Below, piece after piece: positions 48,458 through 56,384 of a DNA stretch of 64,000 bases. Every line of letters starts with the position of its first letter. Position 1 is the first letter of the stretch. The notes under the pieces are model-generated. The model was not told where the DNA came from, did no database searches, and was given only the letters and a program-made list of their open reading frames with translations. A program made the position numbers and the translations under genes. Source of the stretch: Castellaniella sp035707805 (GTDB lineage Bacteria; Pseudomonadota; Gammaproteobacteria; Burkholderiales; Burkholderiaceae_B); NCBI GenBank assembly GCA_035707805.1, contig DASSTS010000039.1, positions 82,528-146,527 of the forward strand, read 5' to 3'.

Positions 48458-49438
48458 ATGCAACGCCATCTCGCGCAGCTGCTCGACGACACCATCCGCA
48501 TCGTCCCCGAAGACGCGCCCGCCCCTCGGCCCGGTCCCGGCCAGCTGCTGGTGAACGTGCGCGCCGCCGGCCTGAACCGGGGCGAGATCCTCGCCCTGCG
48601 CCAGTCCGGTTCCAAGGCGCCCGCCGCGCTGGGCATCGAGGCCGCCGGCGAGGTCGCGGCCGCCGGTCCGGGCTGCGAAGGCTTCCGGGAAGGCGACCGC
48701 GTGATGGGACGCTGCAAGGGCGCGTTCGCCGACTGCGTGCTGATCGACGCCCGGGACGCCATGCCGGTGCCCGAGCCCCTGTCCTGGGCCCAGGCCGCCG
48801 CGCTGCCCATCGCCAGCCTGGTGGTCTACGACATGCTGGTCGCGCAAGGCGGCCTGGCCGAAGGCGAATGGCTGTTGATCACGGGCATCTCGTCCGGCGT
48901 GGGGGCGGCAGCCCTGCAGCTGGCCAAATCCATGGGCGCCCGGGTGATCGGCACGTCCGGCTCGGCCGGCAAGCTCGACACGCTGGCCGCTCATGGCCTA
49001 GACCTGGGCATTCCGACCCGCGGGCCGGACTTCCACGATGCCGTGATGGCGGCCACCGGCGGCCGCGGCGTGGATCTGGTGGTCAATATCGTCGGCGGCA
49101 CCGTCCTCGAGGCCTGCGTGCGCTCCATGGCGTTCCAGGCGCGGCTGGCGACCGTCGGCTACGTGGACGGCGTCACCCGCGCCCCGCTGGACCTGGCCGC
49201 CGTCCACAGCCGCCGGCTGCGGCTGTTCGGCGTCTCCAGCAAGCAGCTGGACGCCGGCCAGCGCCAGGCCCTCGCCCGGGGCGTGGTCCGCGACGTGCTG
49301 CCGAGGATGAGCGACCCGCGCATGCAGCCGATCATCGACCGCATCGTCCCGTTTGCGCAGCTGGCCGACGGCATCGCCCGCATGGAATCGAACGCCCACC
49401 TGGGCAAGATCGTGGCATCCGATCTGCCGGCCCGCTGA
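48458..49438 (+). CDS. NADPH:quinone reductase-like medium-chain dehydrogenase
   Basis: A 326-residue MDR superfamily oxidoreductase. The N-terminal GroES-like domain has VRAAGLNRGEILALRQ and ALGIEAAGEVAAAG; the Rossmann domain has LITGISSGVGAAALQLAKSMGARVIGTSGSAGKLD. No structural zinc lobe with four cysteines is visible, so it belongs to the zinc-free quinone/zeta-crystallin branch. It probably reduces an enone or quinone with NADPH. It sits between an orphan substrate-binding protein and an Old Yellow Enzyme in one short operon. Confidence 0.88.
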   Translation: MQRHLAQLLDDTIRIVPEDAPAPRPGPGQLLVNVRAAGLNRGEILALRQSGSKAPAALGIEAAGEVAAAGPGCEGFREGDRVMGRCKGAFADCVLIDARDAMPVPEPLSWAQAAALPIASLVVYDMLVAQGGLAEGEWLLITGISSGVGAAALQLAKSMGARVIGTSGSAGKLDTLAAHGLDLGIPTRGPDFHDAVMAATGGRGVDLVVNIVGGTVLEACVRSMAFQARLATVGYVDGVTRAPLDLAAVHSRRLRLFGVSSKQLDAGQRQALARGVVRDVLPRMSDPRMQPIIDRIVPFAQLADGIARMESNAHLGKIVASDLPAR

Positions 49439-49497
49439 ACCGATCCACCCTGCGACGCGGCCGCCCCGCCGCGCGCCCGACCCGAGGAGCCCTCTTG

Positions 49498-50607
49498 ATG
49501 AGCACTTTGTTCGACCCCCTGGACCTGCCCGGCCTGCCGCTGGCCAACCGCATCGTGATGGCGCCGCTGACGCGCAACCGCTCGCCGCGCGCCGTCCCCC
49601 TGCCCATGACGGCGACCTACTACGCCCAGCGGGCGAGCGCCGGCCTGCTGATCACCGAGGCGACCGCCATCACGCACCAGGGCCAGGGCTACGCGGACGT
49701 GCCCGGCCTGTACAGCGACGAGGCGCTGGCCGGCTGGCGGGCCGTCACGGACGCCGTGCATGCGCGCGGCGGCCGGATCGTCGTGCAGATGTGGCACGTC
49801 GGCCGGATTTCCCACACCAGCCTGCAGCCCGGCGGCGGCGCACCGGTCGCACCCTCGGCGATCCGGGCCAAGGCCAAGACCTATCTCGTCCGCGAGGACG
49901 GCAGCGGCACCTTCGAGCCCACGTCCGAACCCCGGGCGCTGGAGACCGATGAACTGCCCGGCATCGTCGCCGACTACCGGCGGGCGGCGCGCGCCGCGAT
50001 CGGGGCCGGATTCGACGGCGTCGAGATTCACGCCGCCAACGGCTATCTGATCGACCAGTTCCTGCGCAGCGGATCCAACCATCGCACCGACGCCTACGGC
50101 GGCTCGATCGAAAACCGCGCGCGCCTGCTGTTCGAGGTCGTCGACGCGGTGTCCGCCGAAATCGGCTGTGAACGCACGGCCATCCGGCTGTCGCCCGTCA
50201 CGCCGGCCAACGACGCCTCGGATCCCGAGCCGCAACCCCTGTTCGAGCACGTCGTCCGTGGCTTGGCCACCCGGGGACTGGCCTACGTGCACGTCATCGA
50301 AGGCGCCACCGGCGGCCCGCGCGATCACCAGCAGGGCGACAAGCCCTTCGACTACGCGGCATTCCGCCAGGCCTACCGCCAGGCGGGCGGCCAGGGCGCC
50401 TGGATGGTGAACAACGGCTACGACAAGGCCCTGGCTGAACAGGCCGTCGCCAGCGGCGCCGCCGACCTGGTGGCGTTCGGCCGGCTGTTCATCAGCAACC
50501 CCGATCTGGTGGAGCGCCTGCGCCAGGACGCCCCGCTGAACGAGGGCGACCGCGACACCTACTACGGCGGCGGGGCGCACGGCTACATCGACTATCCTGC
50601 TCTATAG
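49498..50607 (+). CDS. Old Yellow Enzyme, N-ethylmaleimide reductase (NemA) type
   Basis: A 369-residue FMN-dependent ene-reductase with canonical features: LANRIVMAPLTRNRS (the Thr-Arg pair at the FMN), YYAQRASAGLLITEATAI, QMWHVGRISHTSLQPGG, the substrate-binding pair in EIHAANGYLIDQFL, GSNHRTDAYGGSIENRARLL, and RDTYYGGGAHGYIDYPAL at the C-terminus. It reduces activated C=C bonds and nitro compounds. It is 59 bp downstream of the MDR oxidoreductase and co-oriented. Confidence 0.93.
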   Translation: MSTLFDPLDLPGLPLANRIVMAPLTRNRSPRAVPLPMTATYYAQRASAGLLITEATAITHQGQGYADVPGLYSDEALAGWRAVTDAVHARGGRIVVQMWHVGRISHTSLQPGGGAPVAPSAIRAKAKTYLVREDGSGTFEPTSEPRALETDELPGIVADYRRAARAAIGAGFDGVEIHAANGYLIDQFLRSGSNHRTDAYGGSIENRARLLFEVVDAVSAEIGCERTAIRLSPVTPANDASDPEPQPLFEHVVRGLATRGLAYVHVIEGATGGPRDHQQGDKPFDYAAFRQAYRQAGGQGAWMVNNGYDKALAEQAVASGAADLVAFGRLFISNPDLVERLRQDAPLNEGDRDTYYGGGAHGYIDYPAL

Positions 50608-50665
50608 GCAAAGCGCCGGGATCCGGCCCGGTCCGCGGACCGGACCCGCCGGCCTCCCGCATGCC

Positions 50666-50693
50666 GTCAGGCGTCAGGCGTCAGGCGTCAAGC
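50666..50693. repeat. 7-bp tandem repeat at the 3' end of the SRPBCC gene
   Basis: Three perfect copies and one variant copy of GTCAGGC. The SRPBCC stop codon (TGA at 50681-50683 on the minus strand) is part of the array, and each unit supplies another TGA in a different frame. Confidence 0.95.
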
Positions 50694-51181
50694 GAAGCCT
50701 GATAATGCTTGCGCGCGGCAAGGTACAGATCCAGCGGGAAGCGCACCGGCACATCCTCCAGCGCGGCGGCCAGCATCGCCAGGTGTCCCTCGAAGCCCGC
50801 GCAGGCCTTGGCCGCGTCCTCGTCGCCCGGCAGGCGCACCGTCAGCTGCAGGCGCGTACCGCCGGATTCCCCGGTCAGTTCCCAACGCATGGGCCGCTGC
50901 GGCTGCGCGCCGCTGCTCCAGGAATATTCCAGCACTTTCAGAGGCTCGAAGGCCGTGACGACGCTGTCGATCACGATGCCGCTGTCCGCGAAATCGATGC
51001 GCACCGCTCCGCCCTGGCGCAACTCGATCGTGCCCGGCGCCAGCCATTTCGCCAAGTGCTGCGGTTCGGTCAGCATGGCCCAGACCGCGGCCGGCTCATG
51101 GGCGTAGCGATGTTCGAGCCGCCCCTCGTATCCCCCATCCAGCCGCCGGATCGTGCCCGGGTGGAAATCCTCGTCGCTCAT
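50681..51181 (-). CDS. SRPBCC (AHSA1/START-like) domain protein
   Basis: A 166-residue lipid/ligand-binding fold protein. The pattern LEHRYAHEPAAVWAMLTEPQHLAKWLAPGT is the classic opening of AHSA1-type SRPBCC proteins, followed by VVTAFEPLKVLEYSW and the terminal helix EGHLAMLAAALEDVP. Such proteins bind hydrophobic ligands; a specific function is not known. The stop codon lies within a 7-bp tandem repeat. Confidence 0.9.
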   Translation of the reverse strand: MSDEDFHPGTIRRLDGGYEGRLEHRYAHEPAAVWAMLTEPQHLAKWLAPGTIELRQGGAVRIDFADSGIVIDSVVTAFEPLKVLEYSWSSGAQPQRPMRWELTGESGGTRLQLTVRLPGDEDAAKACAGFEGHLAMLAAALEDVPVRFPLDLYLAARKHYQASLDA

Positions 51182-51265
51182 GTCAGGTCCTCTTGATCGG
51201 GTTGCGCCACCGGATGCAGGCGCCGGCGGCATGTTCGGGGAAATTGTAGCGGCGCATCGATCGCC

Positions 51266-51586
51266 TCATCCGAGAATATCCGCGCCCTTGTGCCCCTCGG
51301 CCACGCCCTGCACGAGCAGGACGTCGCCTTCAGTATTGTTCGTTCGCAGCGGCCTGATCGCGGCATATGCCTCGGATCGGTACCAGGATTCCGCCTGCTC
51401 CATCGACGGGAACTCGATCACCACCAGGTCTCCGGTCCATGAGCCTTCCAGCGGCTTGTAGGGGCCGCCATGGACGAGATACCGTCCGGAGTACGGAGCC
51501 AGCGTCTCATCGATACCTCGCAAGTAATTGGCAAGCTCATCATTGAACCGGGTCTCTCGGATTGTCGCCACGGCATACGCAGGCAT
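51266..51586 (-). CDS. DUF1330 family protein
   Basis: A 106-residue small protein of the dimeric alpha-beta barrel type. It opens MPAYAVATIRETRFNDELANYLRGIDETLAPYSGRYLVHGG and has the family segment VVIEFPSMEQAESWYRSEAYAAIRPLR. DUF1330 members are stress-associated in several bacteria but have no agreed function. The start chosen is the ATG 84 bp upstream of the SRPBCC gene on the same strand; a longer frame lacks family similarity. Confidence 0.88.
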   Translation of the reverse strand: MPAYAVATIRETRFNDELANYLRGIDETLAPYSGRYLVHGGPYKPLEGSWTGDLVVIEFPSMEQAESWYRSEAYAAIRPLRTNNTEGDVLLVQGVAEGHKGADILG

Positions 51587-51974
51587 TTGCAGCTCCCATG
51601 AATTCGGCGGCCGACCGGCGCCGTCACGCGAATCGCACAGGATCCAGGAAAAGACATGGGGCAAGGTCAGACCTCGCCCAAAGCGGCCGGAACCGACTTA
51701 CCCACATCGTCCGTGGATAACCCATTGGAAAACCCTATGACAGATCGGCGACAGCCAGGATTGGCGCGGACTTTCAGTGCACGGATCAAGGATCGATCAC
51801 GGCCGCGACCGCGGACTCGGCGCAGGCCCCGGCCCGCGGGGTTTCGTGGAGCCGGCCGGCGCCGCCCGCAATGCCTTGCCGATCCGCGCGGATCGAACGG
51901 ACAAGGCAGTCGGCTGATACCATAGGGGCCACCCGACGATGCGGCTGTCGATCACCATAGAAAACCTCAACACC
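51587..51974. other. Intergenic region, no gene recognised
   Basis: A 388-bp gap between the DUF1330 gene (minus) and xth (plus). Short open frames exist on both strands but none has a recognisable fold, a ribosome site or consistent codon choice. It is GC-rich at the xth side and probably holds the divergent promoters; no convincing -10/-35 pair was found. Confidence 0.6.
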
Positions 51975-52760
51975 ATGAAACTCGCCACCTGGAACGTCAA
52001 TTCCCTCAACGTCCGCCTGGGCCACGTCCTGGAATGGCTGCAGGCGAATCCCGTCGACGTCCTGTGCCTGCAAGAACTGAAGCTGGCCGACGACAAATTC
52101 CCCCACGAGGCGCTGCGGGCCATCGGCTACCACGCCTGCTGGGCGGGGCAAAAGACCTACAACGGCGTGGCCATCCTCAGCAAGGCGCCGCTGCTCGACG
52201 TGCAGCGCAACATCCCGGGCTACGAGGATGCGCAGCAACGCATCATTGCCGCCACCCTGCCCGACCCGGACGGCCGCCCGGTGCGCGTCATCAGCGCCTA
52301 CTGTCCCAACGGCCAGTCGGTGGGCAGCGAGAAATACGCCTACAAGCTCGACTGGTACCAGGCGCTGCGCGACTGGCTGCGCCAGGAGATCGACGCCCAC
52401 GGCGATCTGGCCATCCTGGGCGACTACAACGTGGCGCCGGCCGATGCCGACGTCCACGACCCGGCGGCCTGGGCGGGCAGCGTGCTGGTGTCCGAGCCCG
52501 AGCGCGAGGCCTTCCAAAGCCTGCTGGACCTGGGCCTGCAGGACACCTTCCGCCTGTTCGAGCAGCCGCCCAAGATCTTCAGCTGGTGGGACTACCGCAT
52601 GATGTCGTTCCGCCGCAATGCCGGGGTGCGCATCGACCACATCCTGGCCACGCCTGAACTCGGCGCCCGCTGCGCGGAATGCCGGGTGGACAAGGTCCCG
52701 CGCGGCTGGGAGAAACCTTCCGACCACGCGCCGGTGATCGCGGAATTCCGGACGGCATGA
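51975..52760 (+). CDS. xth: Exodeoxyribonuclease III
   Basis: A 261-residue AP endonuclease/3'-phosphodiesterase acting in base excision repair. All landmark motifs are present: ATWNVNSLNVRLGHV, the metal ligand Glu in LCLQELKLADDKFP, the ILGDYNVAPADADV motif, and the C-terminal catalytic His in KPSDHAPVIAEF. Length and motifs fit the XthA/ExoA group. It reads toward the gmk-rpoZ-spoT operon, 36 bp upstream of it. Confidence 0.96.
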   Translation: MKLATWNVNSLNVRLGHVLEWLQANPVDVLCLQELKLADDKFPHEALRAIGYHACWAGQKTYNGVAILSKAPLLDVQRNIPGYEDAQQRIIAATLPDPDGRPVRVISAYCPNGQSVGSEKYAYKLDWYQALRDWLRQEIDAHGDLAILGDYNVAPADADVHDPAAWAGSVLVSEPEREAFQSLLDLGLQDTFRLFEQPPKIFSWWDYRMMSFRRNAGVRIDHILATPELGARCAECRVDKVPRGWEKPSDHAPVIAEFRTA

Positions 52761-52796
52761 CTATAATGGAAACCTTTTCTTTCCCCATTCATACCC

Positions 52797-53126
52797 ATGC
52801 CGCTTGACAGCCGATTGATCGCCCGCCTGGACCAGGGGCTGGTTCTCGACATCACCCTGGAGGACCTGCCTTTTCGCGTGTACGTGGCACAGCGCGACGC
52901 GGACGTCGAGCAGGTCGCCGACCTGGTGCCGGCCGAACAGTTCGAGGGCGAGGGCGCCGTGCACGTCGCGGCGATCCATGACGGCGACGACGCGTCCGAA
53001 CAGATCCAGGACGTCCTCTTCAACCTGAATCCGGGCGACGCCATCGTCTTCCTGTGCACGGGCCCGCAGGCCTACGCCGACACGCTGGCCGAGCTCGGGC
53101 AGGCGCCTGACGCGCGGGGTCTCTGA
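52797..53126 (+). CDS. Small acidic protein of unknown function upstream of gmk
   Basis: A 109-residue protein rich in Asp/Glu, with segments LVLDITLEDLPFRVYVAQRDADVEQV and QIQDVLFNLNPGDAIVFLCTGPQAYADTLAELG. No signal peptide or membrane segment. Its stop overlaps the gmk start by one base (TGATG), so it is translationally coupled to gmk. A TATAAT at 52762-52767 lies 30 bp upstream as a possible promoter. In many relatives yicC sits in front of gmk; here yicC is at 29152 and this gene occupies that place. I do not recognise the family. Confidence 0.8.
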   Translation: MPLDSRLIARLDQGLVLDITLEDLPFRVYVAQRDADVEQVADLVPAEQFEGEGAVHVAAIHDGDDASEQIQDVLFNLNPGDAIVFLCTGPQAYADTLAELGQAPDARGL

Positions 53127-53803
53127 TGGGTGCGGACGGCACGATGAATCCCGAGACGACTTCCCGATACGCCGGCAACATCTTCATGGTGGTCGCCCCC
53201 AGCGGGGCCGGAAAATCCAGCCTGGTCAACGCGCTGCTGGCGCAGGACGACAGCCTGTCGCTGTCGATCTCCTGCACCACGCGTACGCCCCGCCCCGGCG
53301 AGCGCGACCAGGAACACTACCGCTTCGTGTCGGTCGATACCTTCCAGGCGATGCGCGACCGCGGCGACATGCTGGAATGGGCCGAGGTCCACGGCAATTT
53401 CTACGGCACGCCGCGCGACCGCGTCGCCCAGGCCATCACCGCCGGCAAGGACATCATCCTGGAAATCGACTGGCAGGGCGCCAGCCAGGTGCGTCAGCAT
53501 TATCCGCAGGCGATCGGGATCTTCATCCTGCCGCCCTCCATCGAGGCGCTGGAATTGCGCCTCAACAAACGCGGCCAGGATGCACCCCAGGTCATCGCCC
53601 GCCGCCTGCTGGCGGCCGGAGGCGAGATGGCGCATGCGTCCGACTGTGAATATGTTATTATTAATCAAGACTTTAGCGTAGCATCGCAACAACTCCAGGC
53701 CGTCGTCACGGCCGCCCGCCTGCGTTATGCGGCGCAATCCCTCCGTCATGCCGATCTGTTCATGCAACTGGGCATCCGAAAACCTCTCATCAACGCTAGC
53801 TGA
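53126..53803 (+). CDS. gmk: Guanylate kinase
   Basis: A 225-residue enzyme phosphorylating GMP to GDP. The P-loop APSGAGKSSLV is at about residues 24-34, with SCTTRTPRPGERDQEHYRFV (GMP-binding), EWAEVHGNFYGTP and ILEIDWQGASQV following. The N-terminal 18 residues are extra; an ATG at 53144 would remove six of them. It belongs with rpoZ and spoT to a nucleotide-metabolism/stringent response operon. Confidence 0.96.
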   Translation: MGADGTMNPETTSRYAGNIFMVVAPSGAGKSSLVNALLAQDDSLSLSISCTTRTPRPGERDQEHYRFVSVDTFQAMRDRGDMLEWAEVHGNFYGTPRDRVAQAITAGKDIILEIDWQGASQVRQHYPQAIGIFILPPSIEALELRLNKRGQDAPQVIARRLLAAGGEMAHASDCEYVIINQDFSVASQQLQAVVTAARLRYAAQSLRHADLFMQLGIRKPLINAS

Positions 53804-53814
53804 CCAGGAATTTT

Positions 53815-54018
53815 ATGGCTCGTATCACTGTCGAAGACTGCCTCCAGCAGATCCCCAACCGCTTTGACCTCACTCTGGCGGCAACCTACCGCGCCCGCGA
53901 ACTGGCTCAAGGCCACGAATCGCGCATCCAAAGCCACAACAAGCCCACCGTGACCGCCTTGCGCGAAATCGCCCAGGGCCAGGTCGGCACCGAGATGCTG
54001 CGCAAAGTCCCCACCTGA
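53815..54018 (+). CDS. rpoZ: RNA polymerase omega subunit
   Basis: A 67-residue omega subunit: MARITVEDCLQQIPNRFDLTLAATYRARELAQ with the conserved KPTVTALREIAQGQVG near the C-terminus. Omega stabilises beta-prime and contributes to ppGpp response. It is 11 bp after gmk and 17 bp before spoT, the usual gmk-rpoZ-spoT order. Confidence 0.98.
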   Translation: MARITVEDCLQQIPNRFDLTLAATYRARELAQGHESRIQSHNKPTVTALREIAQGQVGTEMLRKVPT

Positions 54019-54035
54019 CGGGAGCAGGCGGGGCC

Positions 54036-56300
54036 ATGGCGTTTTCAGGCATACGCGGCGCATCGTCCGGACTCCTGGCTGTCCTGCGCAAAGGCCCCCG
54101 ACTGCGCCGCCGCAAACCGCACGGCGCCCCCGCCTCGCTGCCCGCCGCGGCCCCCAGCCCGATCGCCTCGCTGGCGGGCCTGCAACAGATCATCTCCGGC
54201 TACCTGTCGCCGCGCGACGTCGAGCGCGTGCGCGAGGCCTATCGATTCGCCGACAGCGCCCACCTGGGCCAGTTCCGCGAAAGCGGCGAACCTTACATCT
54301 CGCACCCCATCGCCGTCACCGAGATCTGCGCCGGCTGGAAGCTCGACGCCGACTCGCTGATGGCGGCGCTGCTGCATGACGTCATCGAGGACCAGGGGGT
54401 CTCGAAACAGGAGCTCGCCGAGAAATTCAGCGCCGACGTGGCCGACATCGTCGACGGCCTGACGAAACTCGAACGCCTGGAATACGCCACCAAGGCCGAG
54501 CAACAGGCGGAATCCTTCCGCAAGATGCTGCTGGCCATGGCGCGCGACGTGCGCGTCATCCTGATCAAGCTGGCGGACCGGCTGCACAATATGCGCACGC
54601 TGGATCCGGTGGCGCCCGAAAAGCGCCGGCGGGTGGCCCGCGAGACCCTGGACATCTATACCCCGATCGCCCATCGCCTGGGGCTCAATGCGCTGTTCCG
54701 CGAATTGCAGGACCGCTGCTTCAAGGCCATGTATCCCAACCGCTACGATGTCCTGTACAAGGCCATGATGGCGGCGCGCGGCAACCGCCGCGAGGTCATC
54801 ACCAAGATCGCCGAGTCCGTGCGGGCCGCCCTGCCCGCCGCCGGCCTGGACGCGGAGGTCAGCGGCCGCGAGAAGTCCCTCTACGGCATCTACAAAAAGA
54901 TGGTCGAGCAGAAAAAGTCGTTTTCCGACGTGCTCGACATCTACGGGTTCCGCATCGTGGTCCACACTCTGCCGGAATGCTATCTGGCCCTGGGCACGCT
55001 GCACCAGCTGTACCGGCCGGTGCCCGGCAAATTCAAGGACTACATCGCCATCCCCAAGATCAATGGCTACCAGTCCCTGCACACCACCCTGATCGGCCCC
55101 TACGGCACGCCCGTGGAATTCCAGTTCCGCACCCGCGACATGGATCACGTCGCCGAAGAAGGCGTCGCGTCCCACTGGCTCTACAAGGAACAGGGCACAT
55201 CCCTGAACGACCTGCAGAAACGCACCCACCAGTGGCTGCAGTCCCTGCTGGACATCCAGAGCCAGACGGGCGACTCCGGCGAATTCCTGGAGCACGTCAA
55301 GGTCGACCTGTTCCCCGACGCGGTGTACGTGTTCACGCCGCAGGGCAAGATCCTGTCCCTGCCGCGCGGTGCCACGCCGGTGGACTTCGCCTACGCCATC
55401 CACACCGACGTCGGCAACCACGCGGTCGCCTGCAAGGTCAATGGCGATTTCTCGCCGTTGCGCACCGAGCTGCACAGCGGCGACGCGGTCGAGATCATGA
55501 CCTCCTCGGCCTCGCGTCCCAGCGCGCAATGGCTGAACTACGTGCGCACCGGCCGGGCCCGGTCCGAGATCCGGCACTACCTGCGCACCGAGCGCTACGA
55601 AGAATCCATCGCCTTCGGGCGCCGCCTGCTGAACCAGGCCTTCGACCAGCTGGGGATCGCCTATCCCAAGGACGACGATCCGCAATGGGAACGCCTGGCC
55701 AAGGGTTCGGGCGGCGCCTCGCGCGCCGAGATCCTGGCGGACATCGGCCTGGGCAAGCGCCTGGCGGCCGTCGTGGCGCGACGCTTCGCGCCGGAGAACG
55801 CCATGCTGGAAACCACGGCCATGGCCGTGGACGAGTTCAACGCGGTCTCGGGCGCGCCCATCGTCATCCACGGCAACGAAGGCCAGGCGGTGCAACTGGC
55901 TCCGTGCTGCGGCCCGCTGCCGGGCGACGCCATCATCGGCGGCATCCGGCTGGGCCACGGGCTGGTGGTCCACATGGCTGATTGCCCGGTGGCCCAGCGC
56001 CAACAGGCCAAGGAACCCGAACGCTGGATCCCGGTAGTCTGGGACGCGACCACGGCGCGCCACCTGACGACCCGGCTGGACATCACCGTGCTGAACGAGC
56101 GCGGCGTACTGGGCCGCCTGGCGGCCGAGGTCACGGAGGCCGACTCGAACATCACCCAGTTGACCATGCCCGACGAGGCGGCCTCGACCGCCCTGCTGCA
56201 CCTGACCGTCCAGGTGGACAGCCGCAAGCACCTGGCCCAGGTCATCCGCGCCATCCGGCACGTGCCCCAAGTCCAAAAAATCGTCCGCGCCAAGGGATGA
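54036..56300 (+). CDS. spoT: Bifunctional (p)ppGpp synthetase/hydrolase, SpoT type
   Basis: A 754-residue RSH enzyme. Domains in order: an HD hydrolase domain with ISHPIAVTEICAGWKLDADSLMAALLHDVIED (intact His-Asp), a synthetase domain with GREKSLYGIYKKMVEQKKSFSDVLDIYGFRIVV and GYQSLHTTLIG, a TGS domain (VFTPQGKILSLPRGATPVDFAYAIHT), and a C-terminal ACT domain near VLNERGVLGRLAAEVTEADSNITQLTM. The intact HD motif marks a SpoT/Rel-type bifunctional enzyme rather than RelA. The N-terminal 45 residues are basic and Pro/Ala-rich, so the true start may be later. Confidence 0.96.
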   Translation: MAFSGIRGASSGLLAVLRKGPRLRRRKPHGAPASLPAAAPSPIASLAGLQQIISGYLSPRDVERVREAYRFADSAHLGQFRESGEPYISHPIAVTEICAGWKLDADSLMAALLHDVIEDQGVSKQELAEKFSADVADIVDGLTKLERLEYATKAEQQAESFRKMLLAMARDVRVILIKLADRLHNMRTLDPVAPEKRRRVARETLDIYTPIAHRLGLNALFRELQDRCFKAMYPNRYDVLYKAMMAARGNRREVITKIAESVRAALPAAGLDAEVSGREKSLYGIYKKMVEQKKSFSDVLDIYGFRIVVHTLPECYLALGTLHQLYRPVPGKFKDYIAIPKINGYQSLHTTLIGPYGTPVEFQFRTRDMDHVAEEGVASHWLYKEQGTSLNDLQKRTHQWLQSLLDIQSQTGDSGEFLEHVKVDLFPDAVYVFTPQGKILSLPRGATPVDFAYAIHTDVGNHAVACKVNGDFSPLRTELHSGDAVEIMTSSASRPSAQWLNYVRTGRARSEIRHYLRTERYEESIAFGRRLLNQAFDQLGIAYPKDDDPQWERLAKGSGGASRAEILADIGLGKRLAAVVARRFAPENAMLETTAMAVDEFNAVSGAPIVIHGNEGQAVQLAPCCGPLPGDAIIGGIRLGHGLVVHMADCPVAQRQQAKEPERWIPVVWDATTARHLTTRLDITVLNERGVLGRLAAEVTEADSNITQLTMPDEAASTALLHLTVQVDSRKHLAQVIRAIRHVPQVQKIVRAKG

Positions 56301-56309
56301 TTCCGGACT

Positions 56310-56337
56310 AAAAAAGGTCCCTGCGGACCTTTTTTTG
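56310..56337. terminator. Bidirectional terminator between spoT and ppiD
   Basis: AAAAAAGGTCC-CTGC-GGACCTTTTTTT, a five-base-pair GC-rich stem extended by A-T pairs. It can serve spoT (plus) and ppiD (minus). The loop CTGC is the same as in the terminators at 5585-5692. Confidence 0.92.
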
Positions 56338-56345
56338 CCGGAATC

Positions 56346-56375
56346 ATCCGAGCGGCTTGTAAGCCGCGAGGTGGA
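56346..56375. repeat. Hairpin repeat element after the terminator (third location)
   Basis: ATCCGAGCGGCTTGTAAGCCGCGAGGTGGA, like the element at 5623-5652 (ATCCGAGCGGCCTGCAGGC...). The stems differ by a compensatory pair: GCGGCC/GGCCGC there, GCGGCT/AGCCGC here. Confidence 0.9.
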
Positions 56376-56384
56376 TCCTGGGGC

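Noticed and set aside
51656..51925. A small plus-strand open frame in the gap upstream of xth
   Set aside because: No ribosome site, Arg/Pro-rich random-looking composition and no family resemblance.
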